The translations under genes and the position numbers were made by a program. A stretch of 10,578 bases of DNA, taken from NCBI GenBank assembly GCA_026770585.1, contig MU647136.1:42177-52754 (forward strand). Reading direction: 5' to 3'. Each line of letters starts with the position of its first letter. Position 1 is the stretch's first letter. The stretch is from Baffinella frigidus (taxonomy: Eukaryota > Cryptophyceae > Cryptomonadales > Baffinellaceae). Shown here piece after piece: positions 9,201 to 10,578 of this stretch. The notes beneath the pieces were generated by a model. The model did no database searches. It was not told the DNA's origin and worked only from the letters and a program-made list of their open reading frames with translations.

Positions 9201-10372
9201 GTTTCGGGTTTCGGGTTCAGGGTGTGGGGTTTGGGGTTTGGAGGTTTGTGTTTAAGATGTAGGGTTTGGGGTTTGGGGTTTAGGGTTTAGGGTTTAGGGT
9301 TTAGGGTTTAGAGTTTAGAGTTTAGGTTTTAAGGTGTAGGGTTTAGGGTTTAGGGTTTAGGATTCAGGGTTTGGTGTTTAGGGTTTGGGGTTAAGGGTTT
9401 AGGGTTTGGGGTTTGGGATTTAGGGTTTAGGGTTTGGGGTTTAGGGTTTAGGATTTAGGCTTTGGGGTTTAGGGTTTAGGGTTTAGGGTTAAGATTTTGG
9501 AGTTTAGGGTTTAGGGTTTAGGGTTTAGAGTTTAGGGTTTAGGGTTTAGGTTTTGGGGTTTGTAGTTGAGGGTTTAGGGTTTAGGGCTTCGGGTTTAGGG
9601 TTTCACCTGCGTTGCTTCCGTCCAGGCGTCCCACGCAGCACATAGTGAGGCTCGGAACCTGTGTTCGGGTTTGGGATTTCGGGATTTTATCTCAGAAAAC
9701 GAATTCTAAAACTCGTTTTCTTAAGTCAATTCCCCTACAAATTCGTCAACTTATTCCTTACTCTCCGCATAAGTTGACAAAATTGTAACGGAATTGACTT
9801 AAGAAAACGAGTTTTAGAACTCGTTTTCTGAGATAAGATTAGAGTGTAGGGATGAGGGTGTAGGGATTAGGGTGTAGGGTTTGGGGTGTAGGGTTCGGGG
9901 TGTATGGTTTGGTGTTGAGGGGTTAGGAGTTAGGGGTTCGGGTTTACGGTTTAGGGGTCAGGAATTAGGGCTCAGGTTAAGGGGTAAGGGTTTAGGGTGT
10001 GAAGTGTGACCAGCGGATTCCGACGCGCACTTGTAGGGCTGTCTCTTCCCGCCCTTGGTCCCGCGCGAACTGCAAGAGAGGGGGAGACATCTGGTTTAGC
10101 GGTATTCACAAGAGTTTCGCCAAGCGTAGCCGTAGCGGCACCCCCAAAAGTGGACGAGTGACAAAAGTGGCCGGCGCCTTTATCGAAGAGGAAGATGTTG
10201 GCGTGCGCGAGGAATGCCGCCTGGGTTTAGGGTTTAGGGTTTGGGGCGTAGGGTTTTTATCACAGAGATAAAAATCAAACAATTCTCTCAGATTAGTTGA
10301 GGTGTTGAGGTTTAGGGTTGGGTTTCAGGGTCTAGGGCTGACGACCTGGGCCCACTCGAGAGAAATGATTGT
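165..10372 (-). CDS. Sfi1-like centrin-binding repeat protein, multi-exon, partial at both ends
   Basis: Proposed join of 18 minus-strand exons: 10372-10346, 10069-10011, 9658-9607, 9092-9051, 7707-7607, 7448-7404, 7208-7127, 6697-6629, 6313-6236, 6089-6057, 5324-5233, 4336-4259, 3888-3758, 3117-3048, 2413-2317, 1481-1419, 686-641, 240-165. They total 1241 nt, about 413 codons, with no in-frame stop and every phase matching. Seen: about 12 units of L-x3-[F/L/W]-x2-W, such as [33 protein letters not shown] and ARAFPQWR. W-to-W spacing is exactly 33 at most steps, split as 21 plus 12. Known: Sfi1 repeats have the consensus LLx3F/Lx2WK/R at about 33-residue spacing and form a long helix that binds centrin at spindle poles and basal bodies. 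Inference: splicing, because no transcript was seen. Neither start nor stop codon lies in the window. The E9-E10-E11 region is about 9 residues short of the regular spacing, so one small exon may be missing. Confidence 0.82.
241..640. repeat. Intron 16: telomere-like TTTAGGG array
   Basis: A mostly TTTAGGG-type heptamer tract, degenerate at the edges and nearly perfect around 522-577 on the + strand. It has GTACGT at its sense start (640) and CAG at its sense end (241). The less repetitive piece around 310-350 shows no exon I can support. Confidence 0.85.
641..686 (-). CDS. Probable exon 16 of Sfi1-like gene, [15 protein letters not shown](G)
   Basis: A 46-nt island inside telomere-like repeat, with acceptor AAACCAG and donor GTACGT. 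In phase 0 it reads [15 protein letters not shown] and leaves one G. Arg/Leu occupies the place where the next 21-residue W would fall, so the repeat is weaker here. Phase fits both neighbours. Confidence 0.55.
1021..1190. repeat. 25-bp higher-order tandem repeat of telomere-like units
   Basis: Unit GGGTTGAATTAGGGTTTATG plus GTTTA, starting at 1021, 1046, 1071, 1096, 1121 and 1146, with decay after about 1150. The unit length is not a multiple of seven, so it arose by amplifying a mutated telomere-like segment. Confidence 0.88.
1212..1274 (-). pseudogene. Duplicate of exon 15, W changed to R
   Basis: 63 nt, the same length as exon 15, reading [13 protein letters not shown] then MVEAREMA, with GTCGCC after it. 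Upstream the reading frame continues without intron into GVMLQ, which in the other copies belongs to the end of exon 14. The conserved W is replaced by R. It may be a decayed copy or an alternative exon. Confidence 0.7.
1419..1481 (-). CDS. Exon 15 of Sfi1-like gene, [21 protein letters not shown]
   Basis: A 63-nt, 21-codon exon in phase 0 at both ends, with acceptor CAACAG and donor AAG/GTTTGC. It encodes [13 protein letters not shown], then MIEAQRLK. F is three residues before W, and W is 33 residues after the W of exon 14. A second 63-nt copy lies at 1274-1212 with W changed to R, and a 12-nt stub at 1687-1676. Confidence 0.84.
1676..1687 (-). pseudogene. 12-nt stub of exon 15 with intact splice sites
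   Basis: TTGTTGAACCAG lies between CAACAG and a strong donor, GTGAGT. It matches the first nine bases of exon 15, then diverges. It would be a phase-neutral microexon (LLNQ) if used, but is more likely a remnant. Confidence 0.5.
1808..1846 (-). pseudogene. Copy of the 3' part of exon 14, [13 protein letters not shown]
   Basis: A 39-nt copy of the end of exon 14, with a good donor, GTGAGC. The codon that is CAG in exon 14 is TAG here, making both a stop and a possible acceptor directly before GCGGGG. In phase 0 it reads [14 protein letters not shown] shorter copy (AARSVMLH, donor GTGATT) lies at 2242-2219. Confidence 0.62.
1942..2139. mobile_element. Foldback (MITE-like) element with TA target duplication
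   Basis: The left arm (1944-2019) and right arm (2060-2137) are near-perfect inverted repeats of about 77 nt around a 40-nt spacer. Terminal bases are GAGCGGTTTTC and its complement. TA dinucleotides flank both ends (1942-1943, 2138-2139), as for Tc1/mariner-type elements such as Stowaway. It has no coding capacity. The TA could instead be part of the arms. Confidence 0.82.
2317..2413 (-). CDS. Exon 14 of Sfi1-like gene, [18 protein letters not shown]...
   Basis: A 97-nt exon with acceptor ATTGCAG and donor GTGGAG. The first G completes W, then 32 codons read [18 protein letters not shown], then [14 protein letters not shown], in phase 0. W-to-W is 12, and 33 to the W of exon 15. Copies of its 5' third lie upstream (2909-2877, 2600-2568) and of its 3' third downstream (2242-2219, 1846-1808). 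Confidence 0.86.
2568..2600 (-). pseudogene. 33-nt copy of exon 14 start, possible cassette exon
   Basis: Reads [13 protein letters not shown] between TTGTAG and GTGACA. The W codon of exon 14 is replaced by TGA, which falls in the putative intron. The length is a multiple of three and phases match both neighbours, so use of it would add 11 residues without a frameshift. Confidence 0.6.
2646..2744 (+). repeat. Three tandem 33-bp units
   Basis: Units start at 2646, 2679 and 2712, each beginning TTG followed by a T-rich run and then C-rich sequence. On the + strand they read [22 protein letters not shown] and [11 protein letters not shown]. The + frame is open from 2555 to 2761, but there is no other sign of a + strand gene. 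Confidence 0.6.
2877..2909 (-). pseudogene. Second 33-nt copy of exon 14 start, possible cassette exon
   Basis: Same structure and length as the copy at 2568-2600, between CTCTCAG and GTGACA, reading [10 protein letters not shown]. Its acceptor has a better pyrimidine run (CCCCTCTCTCAG) than that of exon 14 itself. Confidence 0.62.
3048..3117 (-). CDS. Exon 13 of Sfi1-like gene, (G)[14 protein letters not shown]...
   Basis: A 70-nt exon with acceptor GAAACAG and donor GTTTTA. GA joins G of exon 12 to make Gly, then [17 protein letters not shown] and RTIGR follow, ending TG of a split W codon. From its W to the W formed with exon 14 is exactly 21 residues. It is strongly basic (KRRKRK), as expected in a repeat helix. 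Confidence 0.85.
3411..3459 (-). pseudogene. Copy of the 3' part of exon 12
   Basis: 49 nt, reading [16 protein letters not shown] with one G left over, between ATTCAG and GTACTC. Same exit phase as exon 12. Entry would be phase 0, which does not match exon 11, so it is likely a remnant. Confidence 0.66.
3572..3620 (-). pseudogene. Second copy of the 3' part of exon 12
   Basis: 49 nt, reading [16 protein letters not shown] with one G left over, between ATCAAG and GTACGC. The homology continues a little upstream (SRIK) but stops before the first W of exon 12. Confidence 0.66.
3706..3750. repeat. 13-bp minisatellite
   Basis: Unit GTGGATGGAGTTT starts at 3706, 3719, 3732 and 3745 (the last partial). 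It directly follows the exon 12 donor on the sense strand and probably grew from the GTGGATGGAGTACC-like sequence present beside the other exon 12 copies. Confidence 0.88.
3758..3888 (-). CDS. Exon 12 of Sfi1-like gene, [13 protein letters not shown]...LAAAF(G)
   Basis: A 131-nt exon, the longest, with acceptor ACCCCAG and donor GTGCTC. Its first G completes Arg, then 43 codons begin [19 protein letters not shown], include [12 protein letters not shown] and end PGLAAAF, leaving one G. W-to-W is 12 inside the exon, and 33 to the W of exon 13 (LAAAFGAW). Two 49-nt copies of its 3' part lie downstream with the same donor phase. Confidence 0.86.
3889..4258. repeat. Intron 11: telomere-like tract and exon 11 copies
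   Basis: TTTGGGG/TTTAGGG units at about 3970-4048. An exon 11 copy at 4124-4060 reads [14 protein letters not shown] and keeps the AG/GTTCGG donor in the same phase, but its W is replaced by M. A shorter fragment at 4233-4199 reads [11 protein letters not shown]. Confidence 0.75.
4259..4336 (-). CDS. Exon 11 of Sfi1-like gene, [17 protein letters not shown]...
   Basis: A 78-nt exon with acceptor ATGTGCAG and donor GTTCAA, entering and leaving in phase 2. It encodes [17 protein letters not shown], then TLSERVLG, with the final AG completed to Arg by exon 12. From the W here to the first W of exon 12 is exactly 21 residues. The join to exon 10 leaves W-to-W of 6 instead of 12, so an 18-nt exon may be missed. 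Copies lie at about 4233-4199 and 4124-4060. Confidence 0.8.
4488..4554 (-). pseudogene. Degraded exon 10 copy
   Basis: Reads [11 protein letters not shown] and then loses the frame (ASHRAPPS instead of QRIVHRQA), ending CATG/GTAACG like exon 10. Small indels break it. Confidence 0.68.
4667..4828. mobile_element. MITE with 36-bp terminal inverted repeats and GCTT target duplication
   Basis: The 154-bp element (4671-4824) has 36-bp inverted ends (4671-4706, 4789-4824) with three mismatches, starting T[C/T]ATC[C/G]GGGGACATG. GCTT flanks both sides (4667-4670, 4825-4828). The insertion splits an exon 10 copy: the sibling copies at 4490-4497 and 4950-4957 run through the site uninterrupted with one GCTT, giving the empty site. 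Non-coding and A/T-rich. Confidence 0.9.
4825..4866 (-). pseudogene. Exon 10 copy truncated by a MITE
   Basis: Reads [15 protein letters not shown] after GAGCAG, then is cut by the MITE at 4824. The rest of the copy (CATGGTA) lies beyond the element at 4667-4660. Confidence 0.72.
4949..5032 (-). pseudogene. Exon 10 copy, nearly intact
   Basis: Reads [20 protein letters not shown], then HRQA with TG left before GTACCC, the same exit phase as exon 10. It lacks the first residues (AALYES); upstream sense sequence is TCTTCTGAGAG. It could serve as an alternative to exon 10. Confidence 0.7.
5233..5324 (-). CDS. Exon 10 of Sfi1-like gene, [10 protein letters not shown]...VHRHA(W)
   Basis: A 92-nt exon in phase 0 ending TG of a split TGG, with acceptor GGCCAG and donor GTAACC. 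It encodes [18 protein letters not shown], then [13 protein letters not shown]-x3-I-x2-L resembles the repeat core with L in place of W, and 21 residues separate that L from the W completed at the exon end. Three degraded copies follow downstream (about 5032-4949, 4866-4825 and 4554-4488). Confidence 0.74.
5471..5536 (-). pseudogene. Exon 9 copy
   Basis: Reads [13 protein letters not shown], then GTVATKAQS, with donor GTAAAC in the same phase. It lacks the first residues of exon 9. Its acceptor would be GTGTAG but in a different phase, so its use is doubtful. Confidence 0.68.
5670..5736 (-). pseudogene. Exon 9 copy, nearly identical to exon 9
   Basis: Reads [13 protein letters not shown], then GTVATKAQS, with donor GTAATC. 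About 70 nt are almost identical to 6236-6304, which implies recent duplication. No in-frame acceptor upstream. Confidence 0.7.
5882..5943 (-). pseudogene. Exon 9 copy with destroyed donor
   Basis: Reads TLSRCLRNW, then DTVATIAQS. The donor GT is replaced by AT (TCG/ATACAC), so it cannot end like its siblings. Confidence 0.68.
6057..6089 (-). CDS. Possible small exon between exons 9 and 10, [11 protein letters not shown]
   Basis: A 33-nt segment in phase 0 at both ends, reading [11 protein letters not shown]. It lies directly behind the strongest pyrimidine tract in the window (minus-strand CT repeats ending GGTTTCTGTAG) and is followed by GTATGA. Adding it brings the next Leu-anchored core (exon 10) to 30 residues from the W of exon 9, nearer the expected 33. 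It could instead be intronic; the charge pattern and acceptor are the main support. Confidence 0.45.
6093..6150. repeat. GA-rich tract (CT on the sense strand)
   Basis: Purine-rich GAGA repeat on +, so a long pyrimidine tract on the gene's strand, ending GGTTTCTGTAG. It would act as a strong 3' splice signal for the small exon at 6089-6057. A shorter sibling is at 5950-5972. Confidence 0.7.
6236..6313 (-). CDS. Exon 9 of Sfi1-like gene, [17 protein letters not shown]...
   Basis: A 78-nt, 26-codon exon in phase 0 at both ends, with acceptor ACCCAG and donor GTAATC. It encodes [17 protein letters not shown], then GTVATKAQS. From the W of exon 8 to the W here is exactly 33 residues. L is seven residues and V three residues before W. 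Three partial copies lie in the following intron (5943-5882, 5736-5670, 5536-5471). This one alone has a clean acceptor in frame, so I take it as the functional member. Confidence 0.82.
6314..6628. repeat. Intron 8: long TTTAGGG array
   Basis: Nearly continuous TTTAGGG with TTTGGGG and CTTAGGG variants from 6325 to 6545, then degenerate units. The whole intron (315 nt) is telomere-like apart from a few bases near 6545-6570, with GTCCGA at its sense start and CCCAG at its end. Confidence 0.9.
6629..6697 (-). CDS. Exon 8 of Sfi1-like gene, [19 protein letters not shown]...
   Basis: A 69-nt, 23-codon exon in phase 0 at both ends, with acceptor TTCGGCAG and donor GTCCGA. It encodes [19 protein letters not shown], then TMTR. 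Joined to exon 7, W-to-W is 12 with F three residues before W. Two partial copies lie just upstream (about 6949-6918 and 6827-6795), each behind a copy of the same acceptor. Confidence 0.84.
6698..6960 (-). repeat. Tandem copies of a 29-bp 3' splice-site unit with exon 8 fragments
   Basis: Sense unit GGCTCACACACAATTCACAA plus TTTCGGCAG. Copies end at 6698, 6730, 6828 and about 6850, with a diverged one near 6885 and a partial one near 6775. Some are followed by the start of exon 8: [12 protein letters not shown] after 6828, TKG after 6730, the real exon after 6698. A further exon 8 fragment ([11 protein letters not shown]) begins near 6949 behind GCGCAG. Confidence 0.82.
6961..7126. other. 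Non-repetitive start of intron 7
   Basis: About 165 nt of ordinary, moderately A/T-rich sequence after the exon 7 donor (GTGACA). It has no telomere-like units and no exon I can support. Minus-strand reading is open across part of it only by read-through. Confidence 0.6.
7127..7208 (-). CDS. Exon 7 of Sfi1-like gene, (E)WMEHTIVSK...RRWIRSGQ
   Basis: An 82-nt exon with acceptor AAACCAG and donor GTGACA. The first G completes Glu, then 27 codons begin [17 protein letters not shown] and end [10 protein letters not shown] in phase 0. The two tryptophans are exactly 21 residues apart. A degenerate copy ([15 protein letters not shown]) lies upstream at about 7253-7296. The intron after it (7126-7000) is ordinary sequence, not telomere-like. 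Confidence 0.83.
7209..7403. repeat. Intron 6: telomere-like units and an exon 7 copy
   Basis: TTTAGGG-type units at 7215-7250, 7300-7340 and 7365-7403. A degenerate exon 7 start lies at about 7296-7253 ([15 protein letters not shown]), joined directly to AACCAG and GTGA. Confidence 0.75.
7404..7448 (-). CDS. Exon 6 of Sfi1-like gene, (R)[14 protein letters not shown](E)
   Basis: A 45-nt exon. Its first C completes CGC (R) from exon 5, followed by [14 protein letters not shown], and its last GA is completed to GAG by exon 7, whose next codon is W. The result, LAAAFTEW, is a canonical core. W-to-W here is 15 rather than 12. The acceptor CCCTAAAACAG and donor GTAAACCCTAAACCC lie inside telomere-like repeat, showing how such repeats can carry both splice sites. 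Confidence 0.78.
7449..7606. repeat. Intron 5: telomere-like variants
   Basis: Short intron made of TTTAGGG, TTTCGGG, TTTGGGG and GGTGTGGGG units, with no exon copies. Confidence 0.8.
7607..7707 (-). CDS. Exon 5 of Sfi1-like gene, [15 protein letters not shown]...
   Basis: A 101-nt exon in phase 0, ending with CG of a split Arg codon; acceptor GTGCAG, donor GTTAAT. It encodes 33 residues: [18 protein letters not shown], then [15 protein letters not shown]. It holds the LL-x2-L-x2-WK core of an Sfi1 repeat, and the next W (exon 6) comes 21 residues later. It is the only full-length member of five tandem copies, the other four lying upstream between 8577 and 7880, so it is the copy most likely used. 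Confidence 0.85.
7744..7771 (-). pseudogene. Copy of exon 4, VALRRDIY
   Basis: 28 nt, reading VALRRDIY, between ACTAAG and GTTTTG. Only 36 nt separate it from exon 5, a very short intron. Entry phase does not fit exon 3 simply. Confidence 0.5.
7882..8011 (-). pseudogene. Exon 5 copy with 22-bp insertion and internal triplication
   Basis: Starts [12 protein letters not shown] behind CCGCAG, then a 22-bp insertion (7960-7981) shifts the frame. The following CTGCAAGTCGC motif is present three times. The 3' end (NRVVSEH in the old frame) is recognisable. Broken. Confidence 0.75.
8203..8250 (-). pseudogene. Truncated exon 5 copy
   Basis: [19 protein letters not shown] behind GTAG, then TAA in frame where telomere-like sequence takes over. 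No GT donor at the break. Confidence 0.75.
8361..8415 (-). pseudogene. Truncated exon 5 copy
   Basis: [19 protein letters not shown] behind GACAG, then TAA. It shares its break point with the copy at 8203-8250, so one was duplicated from the other after truncation. Confidence 0.75.
8466..8500. repeat. 17-bp stem hairpin with a single-base centre
   Basis: ACACTCTTCACTAGCGC and its complement around T8483, with one mismatch (8474/8492). It interrupts an exon 5 copy and resembles a terminator or a foldback remnant in shape; no T-run follows. Confidence 0.85.
8501..8577 (-). pseudogene. Exon 5 copy ending at a hairpin
   Basis: [20 protein letters not shown], then LTR, behind GTGCAG. Homology to exon 5 stops just before the hairpin at 8466-8500. 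Confidence 0.72.
8746..9003 (-). pseudogene. Exon 3/4-like copy interrupted by a MITE
   Basis: Sense reads [11 protein letters not shown] up to the element and, after it, [13 protein letters not shown] to a CAG/GTTCAG donor. Removing the element and one target copy leaves an open frame in which a W segment and an RRDIF segment (exons 3 and 4 elsewhere) are continuous without an intron. The entry phase after exon 4 does not fit well. Confidence 0.6.
8784..8965. mobile_element. MITE with CTCG target duplication, inside an exon copy
   Basis: The 174-bp element (8788-8961) has ends AGAATGCT[G/A]GAGG, imperfectly inverted over about 23 bp, flanked by CTCG (8784-8787, 8962-8965). It is A/T-rich inside. 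On the gene's strand it holds GTAAGTAT (8921-8914) and CCTCCAG (8800-8794), so it carries its own splice-site pair. No coding capacity. Confidence 0.75.
9051..9092 (-). CDS. Exon 4 of Sfi1-like gene, [14 protein letters not shown]
   Basis: A 42-nt exon in phase 0 at both ends, with acceptor CCAG and donor GTCCCC. It encodes [14 protein letters not shown]. When joined to exon 5 (RW...), the distance from the last W of exon 3 is exactly 21, as elsewhere in the protein. Two further copies of the RRDI[FY] module lie downstream, at about 8779-8754 and 7771-7744. Confidence 0.75.
9093..9606. repeat. Intron 3: telomere-like array with homogenised variant blocks
   Basis: 514 nt, wholly heptameric: TTTTGGG block (9097-9138), TTTCGGG block (9139-9218), then mostly TTTAGGG with TTTGGGG (9250-9606). 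Sense ends are GTGAAACCC and AAAACCAG. Confidence 0.92.
9607..9658 (-). CDS. Exon 3 of Sfi1-like gene, [17 protein letters not shown]
   Basis: A 52-nt exon. Its first G completes TG from exon 2 to give W. It then reads [17 protein letters not shown] and ends in phase 0 before GTGAAA; the acceptor is ACACAG. W-to-W across the exon is 12 residues, with L seven and W three positions before the second W, which is the Sfi1 signature. Confidence 0.83.
9683..9840. mobile_element. MITE-like foldback with GATT target duplication
   Basis: The 150-bp element (9687-9836) is an almost complete inverted repeat: arms of 68 nt (9687-9754, 9769-9836) around a 14-nt loop, with ends TTATCTCAGAAAACGA. GATT lies on both sides (9683-9686, 9837-9840). 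Inside each arm is a smaller repeat of GAAAACGAGTT. It lies in intron 2; no coding capacity. Confidence 0.88.
9841..10010. repeat. Intron 2, sense start: degenerate telomere-like units
   Basis: GGGTGTAG, GGGATTAG and similar units, more diverged than in intron 3. With the MITE and a short piece at 9659-9682 they make up intron 2 (10010-9659). Confidence 0.75.
10011..10069 (-). CDS. Exon 2 of Sfi1-like gene, FARDQGREE...GIR(W)
   Basis: A 59-nt exon in phase 0, ending with TG of a split TGG. Its acceptor is one of the few with a classical pyrimidine tract (TCTCCCCCTCTCTTGCAG), and its donor is GTCACA. It encodes 19 residues, [16 protein letters not shown] then GIR, a charged helix typical of the stretch between two tryptophans. 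Joining to exon 3 completes the W codon. Confidence 0.78.
10070..10345. other. Intron 1 with an unassigned open, non-repeat stretch
   Basis: From 10080 to 10222 the sequence is not heptameric. On the minus strand it is open from a CCCAG acceptor at about 10222 (reads [19 protein letters not shown]...) down through exon 2's acceptor region. It could hold another exon, but it lacks the W pattern. Telomere-like units and a small TTTTTATC hairpin (10254-10274) fill 10223-10320. Confidence 0.5.
10346..10372 (-). CDS. Exon 1 (first in window) of Sfi1-like gene, TIISLEWAQ
   Basis: A 27-nt exon with phase 0 at both ends, between TTACAG and GTCGTC. It encodes nine residues ending LEWAQ, and its W starts the first visible unit. 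Joined to exon 2, the next W is 22 residues away, one more than the usual 21. It is very short, so it is less certain than its neighbours. Confidence 0.55.
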
Positions 10373-10375
10373 CTG

Positions 10376-10489
10376 TAAGGTGTAGGGTCTGTAAGGTTTA
10401 GGGTTCAGGGTTGCCCCCGGCAGGGTTGGGGGATTAGGGTTTAGGGTTTGGGGTTTATGGTTTAGGTATTAAGTTGTAGGGTTTGTTGG
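10376..10489. repeat. Degenerate telomere-like repeat upstream of exon 1
   Basis: TTTAGGG-like units with interruptions, presumably the end of an intron whose 5' exon lies outside the window. Confidence 0.7.
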
Positions 10490-10490
10490 T

Positions 10491-10578
<88 letters not shown>
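10490..10578. repeat. Perfect TTGAGGG heptamer tandem
   Basis: About 12.7 uninterrupted copies of TTGAGGG running off the window. It is a single-base variant of TTTAGGG, homogenised. Confidence 0.97.

Noticed and set aside
9099-9290. Open + strand frame of [11 protein letters not shown] type
   Set aside because: It is a translation of TTTTGGG/TTTCGGG heptamers; such repeats are open by composition.
10490-10578. Chromosome end (true telomere)
   Set aside because: Arrays are interstitial, degenerate and flank exons on both sides. The right edge is a variant (TTGAGGG), not the canonical unit.

Overview
The window is eukaryotic nuclear DNA. It is dominated by degenerate telomere-like heptamers (TTTAGGG and variants on the + strand), with short GC-rich islands between them. 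TTTAGGG telomeres are typical of green algae, land plants and several algal protists. Together with a centrin-binding type protein this suggests a flagellated alga with a large, repeat-rich genome, but I cannot name the species.

Main result: the islands are exons of one gene on the minus strand, partial at both ends, running from about 10372 down to about 165. I place 18 exons of 27-131 nt. All have GT at the 5' splice site and 17 of 18 have CAG at the 3' splice site. Every junction is phase-compatible, giving about 413 codons with no stop. The protein is an Sfi1-like repeat protein. It repeats L-x3-[F/L/W]-x2-W, and W-to-W distances are exactly 33 residues at most positions even where the repeat is split by introns. 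The family binds centrin at spindle poles and basal bodies.

Layout from high to low coordinate (sense direction): exons 1-4 at 10372-9051; a 1.3-kb intron full of broken copies of exons 3-5 (9050-7708); exons 5-9 at 7707-6236; a small exon at 6089-6057; exon 10 at 5324-5233; introns with copies of exons 9, 10 and 11; exons 11-15 at 4336-1419; two less certain exons at 686-641 and 240-165. Almost every large intron carries partial copies of a neighbouring exon, most keeping a usable splice site. The introns are otherwise telomere-like arrays, nearly always with the C-rich strand (CCCTAAA) as sense. They also hold four foldback elements of about 150-195 bp, two local minisatellites, and an (AT)n block at the left edge.

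I found no rRNA, tRNA, CRISPR array or prokaryotic feature, no convincing gene on the + strand, and no promoter or polyadenylation site for the minus-strand gene, both of whose ends lie outside the window.
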